Assembly: GCA_002412765.1 (NCBI GenBank) | Contig: DHVR01000037.1 | Coordinates: 62,001 to 126,000 of the forward strand | Direction of reading: 5' to 3' | Length of the DNA: 64,000 bases | Source: Leptolinea sp. UBA5203 | GTDB lineage: Bacteria > Chloroflexota > Anaerolineae > Anaerolineales > Anaerolineaceae | Shown: piece after piece, positions 53,758 through 62,919 of the stretch | Numbering within the stretch: the stretch's first letter is position 1 | Layout of the letters: every line of letters starts with the position of its first letter | Notes under the pieces: model-generated | Told to the model about the DNA's origin: nothing | The model's input: the letters and a program-made list of their open reading frames with translations, nothing else | The model's database searches: none | Translations under genes and position numbers: made by a program

Positions 53758-54222
53758 TTATGCTCCTTCCAAATAAGTTCTTAAAGCCAGAACGGCAACT
53801 TTATGATCCTCTTCCTGGGGTAAGCCTGATATTGTAATGGTCCCTACAACACCCGTCTCTTTAAGAATGATGGGGAAACAACCGCCATGCGCCGCAAACT
53901 CGCTTGCCGGCAACAAAAACTTTTCTTCAATGGACTTCTCTTCACTCTTCAATAACTGACCGATATAAAAGGAACTATGCCCAAAGTGGTTGACCAGGCG
54001 AATTTTGCGTTTGACCCATGCATCGTTGTCAGGGCTTGTGCCTGGTCGGCTGGCATGGAAAAGTTGATGCCCATTGAGCTGGATATCTATCACAATAGGG
54101 AGCTTGTTTTGGGTGGCATAGTCTACCAGCCAGCAACCAATTTTCCAGGCTGTATCTTCATTAAAAGCAGTAAATTGAATTTGATTTTCTTCCAGTAATA
54201 ATTGTTCAAGAATTTCATTCAT
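53758..54222 (-). CDS. UPF0303 / GlcG-like heme-binding-fold protein
   Basis: About 154 residues. Family blocks are KLPIVIDIQLNGHQLFHASR, PDNDAWVKRKIRLVNHFGHSS, SEFAAHGGCFPIILKETGVV and TITISGLPQEEDHKV. UPF0303 proteins share the GlcG/HbpS fold, known to bind heme or small molecules in other members; no reaction is proven. The ATG at 54222 has GGAGA upstream; the longer frame to 54315 adds an unrelated leader. It is followed without a gap by the Gfo/Idh gene, suggesting a shared sugar or polyol pathway. Confidence 0.82.
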   Translation of the reverse strand: MNEILEQLLLEENQIQFTAFNEDTAWKIGCWLVDYATQNKLPIVIDIQLNGHQLFHASRPGTSPDNDAWVKRKIRLVNHFGHSSFYIGQLLKSEEKSIEEKFLLPASEFAAHGGCFPIILKETGVVGTITISGLPQEEDHKVAVLALRTYLEGA

Positions 54223-54557
54223 TAATGGGTCTCCATTATTTTGAGTAACCTTCCTGGATATTTTTGTGCCTGGAAATTGTTTTACTATCCACAATAGATT
54301 GATGTTCACATTCATGAGGCCTGGCTTGTTGAATTTCGGTAAAGAAGTGACAAGACAGGCAGATTACAAAACACTAACTCAATGATATTGCCTACCAAAG
54401 TCAACCCATGGAGCAGGTATGTGCATTAACCATCCTCTATGATTATACAGATTTTTATGCATTTTGACCTTATTCCTCAAAATATCTCCTGTTTCAAGTA
54501 AGGGTTTACAGACCTGGCAGGACCGTACCTATTTTGCTTATTACCCAGCACGGTTCC
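54223..54557. other. Intergenic region between two minus-strand genes
   Basis: About 335 bases. Presumably the UPF0303 promoter and the 3' end of the SGNH gene. I saw no clear repeat or terminator. Confidence 0.4.
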
Positions 54558-55625
54558 TTACTGCTCAAAAAAAAATAATTCTCTGATCCTTTCGTATACC
54601 AAATTTCCAATCAGGGTGTATCCATAGGCATTCAGGTGAACTGCATCAGATAATAAACTGGGAGGGACTGATCCGATTTTCATTGCTTCCAGATCCTGTT
54701 CAGTAGGAACCAGGCCGGCATCATTCATCCCGTTTGAACTTAAATATTGTCTAAGGTTAATAAATTTATCTCCATAATATTCGCTTAGTGCTGTTTCTAA
54801 TTCCGTTCTGTCTTTTTCGTTTCCACTGGTCAAGCCTAATATGATGAACTTTTCCTGGTCGTAATGGTTATTGTTTATGATCGACATTTGTTGTGCAATT
54901 AGGTCTTCAGGGTCACTCCAGCCGCCATTTTGACCTATAAAAATTACTGAAATGTAATTCTCATACTGAACCGTTGCACTTGTGACGATGATTTCTCCGC
55001 TTTCAATTTGTACAGGGTCTCCCTCAACCCCTCTTGAAAACATATACACATAATCACCACTATCAGTCTTCTCCTGACTTTTGAGTAAATAGCCCTCGAC
55101 TCCCGAAATGTTAACTGGATTAATGCCACAATCCCCTTGCTTCAATGGAGCAACCGGTGCACCATTGGCTGAAGCAAAATTTATAACCACCTGAGATGTA
55201 TTTGCAGGGATCGTCATTTTTTCAGTGGTGACAAAGGGAACACCTCCTGCTCTTCCTATAATTGTATTTGTGTCTTCGCCACCCACTCCACAATTCACAA
55301 CAGGGATATCCGCATAATTATCTGAGATTGACTTTGCTAACACGAGTGGAAAGGTTACACCCTCACCCCCCGCACCCGCGGTTAAACTATCTCCCCAACA
55401 GATAATCCCTGGCAGAGGGTTAGCCATTTTGCCATCTGCATCATCCAGGTTTTCTTGTGCACCTTGATCTTCAATATCATTAAGGTTATCCGTGTTCAAT
55501 AAATCCTTCAGAATCTGACTACTTTGCTGATTATGAAGGGAATAGCCAATAATGCCCAATAGTATGACACAAAATAGGCCAAACAAAAATAAATTATTTT
55601 TATTCCGTTTATCTAGTAATTTCAT
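54558..55625 (-). CDS. Exported SGNH/GDSL hydrolase
   Basis: 355 residues. One N-terminal membrane helix (LFLFGLFCVILLGIIGYSL) acts as anchor or signal. The esterase domain starts with block I IICWGDSLTAGAGGEG, where Ser is the nucleophile; block II NCGVGGEDTNTI has the oxyanion Gly; block V is SDAVHLNAYGYTLIG with catalytic Asp and His. Block III (GxN) reads FIGQNGGWSD. An insertion of about 100 residues lies between blocks II and III. It likely removes acyl or acetyl groups from a wall polymer or glycan. AT-rich compared with the genes on either side. Confidence 0.85.
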   Translation of the reverse strand: MKLLDKRNKNNLFLFGLFCVILLGIIGYSLHNQQSSQILKDLLNTDNLNDIEDQGAQENLDDADGKMANPLPGIICWGDSLTAGAGGEGVTFPLVLAKSISDNYADIPVVNCGVGGEDTNTIIGRAGGVPFVTTEKMTIPANTSQVVINFASANGAPVAPLKQGDCGINPVNISGVEGYLLKSQEKTDSGDYVYMFSRGVEGDPVQIESGEIIVTSATVQYENYISVIFIGQNGGWSDPEDLIAQQMSIINNNHYDQEKFIILGLTSGNEKDRTELETALSEYYGDKFINLRQYLSSNGMNDAGLVPTEQDLEAMKIGSVPPSLLSDAVHLNAYGYTLIGNLVYERIRELFFFEQ

Positions 55626-55858
55626 GCAACGGGCTTCCTCGTTTATACTAATTCTCGCAAGTTATAAGTTAACTCAATAAGTTTTCGTTTTCCATTGGAA
55701 CAATCCAATAATAACAAAAAAAGCCACCTTGCCGTTAAATTAAGGCAGGTCTGAAGATTAACCATCCAGTGGATAACATCGTTCCTTGGTGGGATGAGAC
55801 TGTAAGATCATTTCAAATGGCCCGCATTGTGATTCAGGTTTTAAGCATCAGCAACAAA

Positions 55859-56407
55859 TCATCCTCGGGTCAGATCCGTATAAGTGTGATCACAATTCGC
55901 ACCGCCCTGCATAATCGTCCGGGTACGGCTGAAGCGAATGTCCTTATTAAACCCCGTAACTGAGGGCTCATCGGTCAGGCAAATCAGATGGTACATCCAT
56001 TGTTCTCCGCCAATTTTTTTGGCAAGATCAGCCACCGGGCAGCGAGTCACACAGAACCGGGTGATATTTCCTTCCTGTTTGGAAGTAAATTCAAATCCGG
56101 CCTGAGTCAGCGGTCCCCAGAGCAGGGTGATAAAACGTGCCAGTGAATTGTCCCCTTGCTTGCCGTTTTCCCCCCAATCCTTTCGACAATTCACATCAAT
56201 CAGCCGGTCAACCACCAGCATCAGATTCTCCTGCCCATAGGTAGCCGATAGCTCATTAAGCAGCGAAAGTCTGTTTTCCTGCTCCCACCGGGTGGTAAGG
56301 TCGTTTACAATCACCAACAGTTGTCCATCCTCAAATAACGCTGAATTTTCGGGATTGGTGATAATCCGATCCAGCCATCCAAATTCATTTGCAATCACAT
56401 CTTCCAT
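55859..56407 (-). CDS. ATC-hydrolase-like protein (L-2-amino-thiazoline-4-carboxylate hydrolase family)
   Basis: 182 residues. The C-terminal two-thirds has the family's Cys pattern: RFCVTRCPVADLAKKIGGE, then HLICLTDEPSVTGFNKDIRF and RTRTIMQGGANCDHTY. These Cys and the final CDH are conserved in this Pfam group. Many relatives bind iron-sulfur clusters or act in other pathways, so the ATC reaction should not be assumed. ATG at 56407 with GGAGG at eight bases; a GTG five codons earlier is less likely. It lies 25 bases after the beta-propeller lipoprotein gene, same strand. Confidence 0.8.
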   Translation of the reverse strand: MEDVIANEFGWLDRIITNPENSALFEDGQLLVIVNDLTTRWEQENRLSLLNELSATYGQENLMLVVDRLIDVNCRKDWGENGKQGDNSLARFITLLWGPLTQAGFEFTSKQEGNITRFCVTRCPVADLAKKIGGEQWMYHLICLTDEPSVTGFNKDIRFSRTRTIMQGGANCDHTYTDLTRG

Positions 56408-56432
56408 GCAATTATCCTCCACCGGGTATGGC

Positions 56433-57848
56433 TTACTTTACAATTTCAAATTTACTAACAACAGCCTCATCCAACACGGAATAAAGGACTGTCAACTGCG
56501 TTTGATCTGCATTGAACAACAGCCAGGAAGTGAAAACGGTTGGGCGATACTCGTCCAGGCCGTCGGGAAGATTCAGGGGCATCTCCGCAGCCTGCGTATC
56601 GCTCAACAGGACCAGCTTCCCCTCTTTAAAATCAGTGGTTGTGATCACAAAGGTATCATCCACCGACCATCGTATATTTCCATTTTGAAAAAAATCTGCC
56701 GTATAAGAATTGATCTCTTTCCTTGTTTCAATATCATATATAGATACCTTGCTGAAGGGCTCCTCTTTCAGGTTGTAATAGGTTTCCGTGAAAGCAAGTT
56801 TCGTCCCGTCATGAGAGAACGCCAGCCTGGAGACATCACTTTTTCGTTGCTCGCTCAAATCAAAGCGTCTTTCTATCAGGAAAATTTCTTCCTGTGTGGT
56901 AAGGTAAAAAATATTGATGGACCCATTATTTTTTCCAACAGCAATCATGGACCCATCAGCGGACCACACCAGATCGGTGAGGGAATTGGCGACTTTAAAT
57001 TGGCCGCTGATTTTTTGGGTTTCCATATCCATAATTTTGAGATTATCCATACCGCCCCGCAATCCTGGTTCCACATACGCAAATTTGGTATTGTCCGGGG
57101 AGAGTGCCCCAATCCAATGCGATCTTGGGCCGCCATTGATAATCAATGTGTTTTCCCCGGTGAGAGCATCTTTGATTACCAGAGAATTAACCACACCGAT
57201 CGGAAACACAATGTGGGTTTGATCATCGGTCCATTTAAAGACCAGATACCCCCCGTTGTATCCGGAACCGAATCCAGGTTTGAAATTTTCAATTCCCAAC
57301 TGAACCAAGAGCTCATTCAGTTCGGCCCCTGCTTGATTAATGGGCTGATATTGAGTCCACAATTCTTCCTGCTGAGTAAGATTAACCAGGCTCATGGTAT
57401 AGCGGTTATAAGAACAATATGTCTTCTTAATCACCCCAATCTCATGTACACCACAAGTCAAAGGTTTGCTCATCAGCAGGCCGACCAGGTCTCCATTCTC
57501 CAGCATCTGAAGCCATAAAAAACTGGCATCGGAGTACTCTCCATCGGGTAAACCGGATTCCTCAAACTTAAACCCCAGTTTGCTGATGGTGTAATCAACA
57601 AATTCAGATTGGTTGATGGTCATAGTGGAGGCTTGTTGTAAATCGAAAAAGTTTTCTTCGCTGATAGGAACAGGTATGGGTGTGCTTGTAGGCAGTGGTG
57701 TGGCGGTTTGTGTAGGATAAGGCATGATTATCGCATCAGAATTCATCGTTGATGTGGCAGTTATTGATGATGACATAGTGCCATTACATGACGTTAATGC
57801 GAGTGCAGTGATCAGACCATAAATCGCCAAAAATATGTTTTTTTTCAT
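56433..57848 (-). CDS. Beta-propeller (WD40/TolB-like) lipoprotein
   Basis: 471 residues. The signal peptide ends in the lipobox LTSC, followed by a Thr/Pro spacer. The body holds repeats of the form WSADGSMIAVGKNNGSINIF and FSHDGTKLAFTETYYN, which make a TolB/WD40-like propeller on the cell surface. Two Cys (LTCGVHEIGVIKKTYCSYN) may form a disulfide. The role may be binding of a partner or ligand. The ATG has a ribosome site (TAGGAAAA), and TATAAT lies about 50 bases upstream, so unlike several other lipoprotein genes here it has a leader. Confidence 0.82.
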   Translation of the reverse strand: MKKNIFLAIYGLITALALTSCNGTMSSSITATSTMNSDAIIMPYPTQTATPLPTSTPIPVPISEENFFDLQQASTMTINQSEFVDYTISKLGFKFEESGLPDGEYSDASFLWLQMLENGDLVGLLMSKPLTCGVHEIGVIKKTYCSYNRYTMSLVNLTQQEELWTQYQPINQAGAELNELLVQLGIENFKPGFGSGYNGGYLVFKWTDDQTHIVFPIGVVNSLVIKDALTGENTLIINGGPRSHWIGALSPDNTKFAYVEPGLRGGMDNLKIMDMETQKISGQFKVANSLTDLVWSADGSMIAVGKNNGSINIFYLTTQEEIFLIERRFDLSEQRKSDVSRLAFSHDGTKLAFTETYYNLKEEPFSKVSIYDIETRKEINSYTADFFQNGNIRWSVDDTFVITTTDFKEGKLVLLSDTQAAEMPLNLPDGLDEYRPTVFTSWLLFNADQTQLTVLYSVLDEAVVSKFEIVK

Positions 57849-58045
57849 ATCGTTTTCCTATGAAAACCCGTGAGCGTTGAGGTAATTTCTTTATTATAAA
57901 AGTTAATCAAGGAAATGGAGTATTGGATTATTCCTGCAACTTTGCACTTGATGATTGGTTCTGGTAAGGGTTATCGGCTGGGGCTTTAAAATATCACCGG
58001 CTCAACCATAAACTGTGCCTGTTAATTTTCTCCTACGACAGATGC
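57849..58045. other. Short intergenic region, possible decayed repeat
   Basis: CACCGGCTCAACCATAAAC near 57996 loosely resembles the GGCTCAACCTCAAC end of the repeat family at 32446. Otherwise nothing is seen. Confidence 0.3.
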
Positions 58046-58049
58046 AGGT

Positions 58050-58082
58050 AAAAAAAGAGGCTGCCTTTGCGGACAGCCTCAA
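58050..58082 (-). terminator. Terminator of metK
   Basis: On the minus strand GAGGCTGTCC and GGCAGCCTC pair around GCAAA and are followed by TTTTTTACC. It begins about 20 bases past the metK stop. Confidence 0.88.
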
Positions 58083-58102
58083 TGGGTTTTAATACCAAAA
58101 TC

Positions 58103-59314
58103 TTACAATCCTACCGCTTTCTTCAACTCATCAGTGCGGTTGGTTTGTTCCCAGGTCAAATCCAGATCGTCGCGGCCAAAGTGACCGTAGGCGGCCAACT
58201 GGCGGTAGATTGGCCGGCGCAGTTTCAAATCGCGGATGATGGCACCCGGGCGCAGGTCAAAGACCTTGGCAACGGCAGCGGCGATTTTGTCGTCATCCAC
58301 CAAACCGGTACCGAAGGTTTCCACATTGATGCTCATGGGATGCGCCACACCGATGGCATAAGCCACCTGAATTTCGCAGCGCTCAGCCAAACCGGCGGCT
58401 ACCACGTTCTTGGCTACCCAGCGAGCTGCATACGCAGCAGAGCGATCCACCTTGGTGCAATCCTTACCGCTGAAGGCACCGCCGCCATGACGGCCCATGC
58501 CACCGTAGGTATCCACAATGATCTTGCGGCCCGTCAAACCGGCATCGCCCAGGGGTCCGCCGATGACAAAGCGGCCGGTGGGGTTGACGTAAATCTTCAA
58601 TTTGTCATCCACAAATTCCTTGGGAAGCACGGCATTGATCACGTACTTGATGACGCCGGCGCGAATATCTTCCTGGCTGACATCAGCGGCGTGCTGGGTG
58701 CTGATGACGACGGTGTCAATACGTTTGGGCTTTCCAAAGGCATATTCCACAGTCACCTGGGACTTTCCATCCGGGTAAAGCCAGGGTAGGGTGCCGTTCT
58801 TGCGCACTTCAGCCAATTTGCGGGTTAATTTATGAGCCAGATAAATCGGCATCGGCATCAAAACGGAAGTTTCGTTACAGGCAAAACCGAACATCATCCC
58901 CTGATCGCCGGCGCCCAGCTCTTCTACGTCCTTCTCGCTCATCTCACCGCTTTTTGCTTCCAGGGCTTTGTTGACGCCCATGGCAATATCGCCGGATTGT
59001 TGAGAAATGGCGGATTGTACGCCACATGTGTCGCCGTCAAAACCTTTTTTACCGCGATCGTAGCCAATTTCGTTAACAACTTTGCGTACCAGTTCATCAA
59101 AATTGACGAAAGCTTCGGTGGTGATCTCACCCATAATCATGACGAACCCGGTTTTGGTGGCCGTTTCGCAGGCTACCCGGGATTTGGGATCTTGTTCAAT
59201 ACATGCGTCCAAAACGGCATCGCTGATCTGGTCGCACATTTTGTCGGGGTGTCCCTCGGTCACAGACTCCGAGGTAAATAAATAACTTGGACTTTTCATA
59301 AATGTTGTGGTCAT
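58103..59314 (-). CDS. metK: S-adenosylmethionine synthetase
   Basis: 403 residues. Makes S-adenosylmethionine from methionine and ATP. Signatures are SVTEGHPDKMCDQISDAVLD at the N-terminus, the ATP/methionine hexapeptide GAGDQGMMFGFA, and the phosphate loop GGAFSGKDCTKVDRSAAY. Length is normal for the family. AAGGAGG lies eight bases before the ATG, and this site can be masked by the upstream riboswitch. It is transcribed alone and ends at its own terminator. Confidence 0.97.
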   Translation of the reverse strand: MTTTFMKSPSYLFTSESVTEGHPDKMCDQISDAVLDACIEQDPKSRVACETATKTGFVMIMGEITTEAFVNFDELVRKVVNEIGYDRGKKGFDGDTCGVQSAISQQSGDIAMGVNKALEAKSGEMSEKDVEELGAGDQGMMFGFACNETSVLMPMPIYLAHKLTRKLAEVRKNGTLPWLYPDGKSQVTVEYAFGKPKRIDTVVISTQHAADVSQEDIRAGVIKYVINAVLPKEFVDDKLKIYVNPTGRFVIGGPLGDAGLTGRKIIVDTYGGMGRHGGGAFSGKDCTKVDRSAAYAARWVAKNVVAAGLAERCEIQVAYAIGVAHPMSINVETFGTGLVDDDKIAAAVAKVFDLRPGAIIRDLKLRRPIYRQLAAYGHFGRDDLDLTWEQTNRTDELKKAVGL

Positions 59315-59323
59315 TGGTAGAAC

Positions 59324-59363
59324 CTCCTTAAAAGAAAATGCCCCTTTGCGGAGAACTAAGGAG
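59324..59363 (-). promoter_or_regulatory. Shine-Dalgarno sequester hairpin of metK
   Basis: On the minus strand CTCCTTA (59363-59357) is exactly complementary to TAAGGAG (59330-59324), which is the metK ribosome site, and a G-T pair extends the stem. No terminator with a T run lies between riboswitch and gene, so control is probably at translation. Confidence 0.6.
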
Positions 59364-59385
59364 CAAGCAAGAAATGGCAGTGCTT

Positions 59386-59497
59386 CCTATCTCCCAGATT
59401 TTTTCTGTCGGAATTGGCACCTTAGAATCCCCAAAATTTGGGGTTCCCAGGTTGTCGAGGTTTCATAGGGCCGGTCCCTCCACCTCTCTGGATAGTT
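59386..59497 (-). promoter_or_regulatory. SAM-I (S-box) riboswitch
   Basis: Reading the minus strand from 59497: CTATCCAGAGAGGTGGAGGG, then ACCGGCCCTATGAAACCTCG, ACAACCTGGG, a variable hairpin around CCCCAAATTTTGGGG, then AAGGTGCCAATTCCGACAGA and closing GAGATAGG. These are the conserved S-box blocks in order, with the helix P1 formed by CTATC and GATAG. It binds S-adenosylmethionine, the product of the gene it controls. Confidence 0.95.
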
Positions 59498-59587
59498 TTG
59501 CCTAGGGGCTATTCAATTGATTTTGCTATGATATCATAGAATTATTCGACCGTCAAATTGTCAAATGTCAGGGTTTTCTTATAAAAA

Positions 59588-59620
59588 GGTCCTAAGGGTT
59601 TTTGAAATCCTTAGGATCTG
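59588..59620. repeat. Palindromic repeat, CCTAAG family, second copy
   Basis: GGTCCTAAGGGTTT pairs with AAATCCTTAGGATC with two mismatches. It shares the body CCTAAG-GTTT-GAAATCC-TTAGG with 17661-17696. It lies between rnz and metK. Confidence 0.65.
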
Positions 59621-59645
59621 ACTTTAACACTCAAACAAAATCCCC

Positions 59646-60572
59646 TTATTCCGCTTCTGCCCGTTTGACTTGCAGCACATCAAAATCATGCGCGATGCTG
59701 GTTTGTTCAAAAACGGACTGTGCTTCCTGCAGGATATCTTTTTCCCGATAGCGGCGTGAGATGTGGGTCAGCACGAGCTGCTTCACCCCGGCGGCTGCAG
59801 CCAATTGTGCCGCACTTAGTGCCGTCAGGTGGCCGAATTTTTTTGCCATGTCTTTTTCTGTTTCCAGGTAGGTCGCCTCAATCACCAGCAAATCGGCATC
59901 GCGGCAGGTTTCCACCAGGTCTTCGGTGCGGCCAACATCCCCAATATATACCAGGCGGGTACCACGGCGATGATCGCCCAGCACCATTTCCGGCTCAATC
60001 ACGCGGCCGTCCGGCAGGGTAATGGCTTTGCCCATCACCAAATCCTTGCGCCATGGACCGATTGGAATTTCCAAAGCCTCAGCTTTTTCTGGCAAAAACG
60101 GACGTTTGCCCATTTCATCGAAAACAAAGCCAAAACATCCCGAGCCGCGATGGCTGACCGGGAAAGCGGTAACCTTGAAATCCTCGGCGCTGAAGATCAC
60201 ACCCGGTTCGATCAAACGGAAATTAATCGGAATGGGGCTTTGCGTTCCGCGTAAAACTACCCCATAAATCAATTCCTGGATGCGTTCCAAAGCAGAATCC
60301 CCGGCAAAGATTTCCATCTCCTCCATGGTTTCCCAACGCAAAATGGTGGAGAGCAAACCACCCAGGCCAAGGATATGGTCCAAGTGTCCATGCGTGATAA
60401 AAATGCGATTCAGACGCTTAAAACCCACACCCGATTTTAAAATCTGGCGCTGGGTACCTTCCCCACAATCCACCAGAAAGCGATATTCGTCATGCTTGAT
60501 CAATTGAGAGGGTAATCCCCTGCGGATGGAGGGGGCCGAAGCCGATGTGCCTAAAAAGGTGATTTCAAACAA
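59646..60572 (-). CDS. rnz: Ribonuclease Z
   Basis: 308 residues, the length of the short RNase Z form. The zinc motif HGHLDH is at residues 61-66 in FITHGHLDHILGLGG. Other ligands are in FPVSHRGSGCFG, YIGDVGRT and LTHISRRY, as in the ElaC group. It removes the 3' trailer of tRNA precursors, important for tRNAs that lack an encoded CCA. TTTGATG marks the start; the leader holds GGAAG 14 bases upstream, and TGGTACAAT about 40 bases further up is an extended -10. Confidence 0.93.
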   Translation of the reverse strand: MFEITFLGTSASAPSIRRGLPSQLIKHDEYRFLVDCGEGTQRQILKSGVGFKRLNRIFITHGHLDHILGLGGLLSTILRWETMEEMEIFAGDSALERIQELIYGVVLRGTQSPIPINFRLIEPGVIFSAEDFKVTAFPVSHRGSGCFGFVFDEMGKRPFLPEKAEALEIPIGPWRKDLVMGKAITLPDGRVIEPEMVLGDHRRGTRLVYIGDVGRTEDLVETCRDADLLVIEATYLETEKDMAKKFGHLTALSAAQLAAAAGVKQLVLTHISRRYREKDILQEAQSVFEQTSIAHDFDVLQVKRAEAE

Positions 60573-60734
60573 AGGGTGTTTGCTTCCTTTCTGATTTTTC
60601 CTAATTGTACCAGAGCTTGACCGCCGTCACTAAGATTGGGGTTGCACCCCAATCCTTGGGATCAGAGCTCACCCTTTATGAATGAATCCAAATGCGCAGA
60701 GTTTTTCTAGATAGCTAACAACGTACCTTTGCTC

Positions 60735-61859
60735 TCAGATCCTTTCTTTGGCATGCACCAAACATCCCTGCTGTTGATACTGCTGGAACATTTGCCCCCA
60801 GGTGGTAGTCTCCCGCCAATGGGCTGCCTTGGCTTTATATTTCAGCGGCCAGTAGAGAAAATCCTGCTCCACTTCGCCGATAAAAGTCGGGATGATCACG
60901 ATCGGTGTATGCAGCACCAGTTTCTGGAAAACCCGGGTCGGGCCGTACCAGGCCAGCCAGGCGAGAAAGCTGTGCGAGTTTTTGCCTACATGAAAATTCC
61001 AGTTCTCTCCGCTGATGTCGTCCCCCAACAGTTCGATTTCCCGTGGATCGCCGCAGCCCAGTCCCTGTTCATGCGCCAAGCGGATGTATTCGATCTTCAT
61101 GGGATCAAAGCCCATCAGCTTAGCCGCCACGGCGTCAATGGACACCTGATCTGCCGAGGCCAGGATGATATTCTTGACAATGGGCTGCACCATGCGCGGA
61201 CCGGCGCCGTCGCCTGCCGTAGTGCCGTCCATCATGGCAAAGATGCCGGGGTGGATCTCCTTTTGAATGGTCAACAAATCCACCAGAGTCTGGTGAATCC
61301 AGCTGTGAGTATAATGGCGGTATTTGGTCAACAGCCCGCCAAAGGCATTTTTCATAGCCCCGGTGGTTGTGGTGTACATGTGAGTTTTAACAGTCGGTAG
61401 ATGGACGATATTCTTGCCCATGAAATAATCCGGGATACGGATTCCTTCAGGATAAATATGGTCCAGCACCAGCATTTTGGTTTTGGGTTGGTAGGTAATC
61501 CAGCTCATATCCTGCGGACGGAAGTTATAGCGCACCGGAATGTCGTGTTCTTTGAAAATCGGCAGGTAGCCGTTCAAGTCCTCGCCTTTGAAGGCATTGG
61601 TGACCACCGTCTGGTTTTGCACGCAAACCAGGTCATTGAAACCCGCCTGACGCAGCGCCAGAATGGAACCTTCCAGTTGCCAGGGTGTGGTATTGGTGCC
61701 CGGCATGGGAAAATGCCAGGTGATGTTGTCCTTGAGAATAGTGGTTATTCCAGGCTGGAGCGCCTGCACCCCGCCTGCCAGATTAAATAAACGTTGATAG
61801 TCCTGCAGCACAGTCTCAGGGTTTGTACGAAGGACAGCTACTTGCGATTTATTGGACAT
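60735..61859 (-). CDS. DUF362 domain protein
   Basis: 374 residues. The DUF362 pattern is seen as ITTILKDNITWHFPMPGTNT, then HLPTVKTHMYTTTTGAMKNA (the conserved K-H and G-x-x-KN block), and GDGAGPRMVQPIVKNIILA. There are no ferredoxin-type Cys clusters, unlike many family members that carry them at the C-terminus. Some relatives bind iron-sulfur clusters or act in lipid or cofactor pathways; the function here is unknown. It is a single gene with a repeat-rich 1-kb gap upstream. Confidence 0.8.
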   Translation of the reverse strand: MSNKSQVAVLRTNPETVLQDYQRLFNLAGGVQALQPGITTILKDNITWHFPMPGTNTTPWQLEGSILALRQAGFNDLVCVQNQTVVTNAFKGEDLNGYLPIFKEHDIPVRYNFRPQDMSWITYQPKTKMLVLDHIYPEGIRIPDYFMGKNIVHLPTVKTHMYTTTTGAMKNAFGGLLTKYRHYTHSWIHQTLVDLLTIQKEIHPGIFAMMDGTTAGDGAGPRMVQPIVKNIILASADQVSIDAVAAKLMGFDPMKIEYIRLAHEQGLGCGDPREIELLGDDISGENWNFHVGKNSHSFLAWLAWYGPTRVFQKLVLHTPIVIIPTFIGEVEQDFLYWPLKYKAKAAHWRETTTWGQMFQQYQQQGCLVHAKERI

Positions 61860-62919
61860 GGTATCTCCCCGGGATCAATCAAACCTCTTTGCCGCATTCC
61901 AGCAGCAAAGTGCCTATTAAAGTAGTTTAGCACCTTTGTAAATCATAAAAAAGAGCAGATTCAAATCATTCCGATTCATTGAATTGAAGTATCCATGTGA
62001 GTAAAACCACAGCGCAAACAAACTTCGTTCTAATGAAAACTGGGCAGTTGTGAAAAAACATCTATCCATGGTTTCGTTGTAGTCGTGTCATTGCGAGCCC
62101 CATTTTGCGATGTTCTGAGTTCATCATAGTGGGGCGTGGCAATCTCCACGCATTCAGGATTTCCCTTCAAATTGGTTTAGGTGTTAATTTGTTTCTTAGG
62201 AGGCCCATTCGGCGTTTCACAGGGTTCATTTTTGCGGGGCGTGGCAACCTCCACGCATTCAGGATTTCTCTTCAAATTGGTTAGGTGTCTATTTGTTTCT
62301 TTGGAGCCCCATACAACGCTGTCCCTAATTCATTTTAGCGGGGTGGCCTGTACCCCGAAGGGGTAGGCAATCTCCACGATTGATGGAATTTCATTAGAAT
62401 TATCAAAGATAATCGTAACGAAAGCTCTCAATTTATTTATTGAATTCTCGGCTGGCGTTGAGCGTCGCCCTGAGTTTATCGAAGGGATTGCCGCGTCGGG
62501 CAAAATGCGCCCTTCTCGCTATGACACTAATGGCTTCATACTCTGCGGCATACAACCGTGTCATTCCGAGTAAATCCATAGCACTAACTCTCTTCATTAT
62601 GCTTCTTAGAAGGGCTGCAAGCAAAGTTCATCTACTAGTATGGATGAATTATTATAATTTTGGGTTAGTTTGAATGTGAGGGCTTTAAATGATAAGCGCC
62701 TGAGTGAGGGGGGCACCCAGGTGCTTATCATTTATAAGTCTATCAAAGTTTTTTTCAAGACGCAAGTGTTTTTTACTCATAATTTACTCATTCTATGATA
62801 TTTCTTATACATGATTACAAGTTTATTAATTCGTCCCTGAGGGCGTGAAATCCCAGGGTAGATGTGATATGATGTTCTAACAATATGGATAATATTTATC
62901 TTATATTGAAAGGAAACTA
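61860..62919. repeat. Repeat-filled 1-kb intergenic region
   Basis: Three tandem units of about 105 bases (62089-62204, 62205-62306, 62307 to about 62385). The first two share GGGGCGTGGCAA(T/C)CTCCACGCATTCAGGATTT and TTCAAATTGG; the third is partial with an inserted GGCCTGTACCCCGAAGGGGT. Next comes a stretch with GCCCTGAGTTTATCGAAGGG (near 62468), then a 16-bp hairpin at 62687-62733 (AAATGATAAGCGCCTG, one mismatch). Words such as CATTGCGAGCCCC and GGCAATCTCC are typical of non-coding repeats in related genomes. No gene is supported. Confidence 0.65.

Noticed and set aside
62181..62673. Short frames of 61-77 codons in the repeat region
   Set aside because: They lie inside tandem non-coding repeats, on both strands, without ribosome sites.
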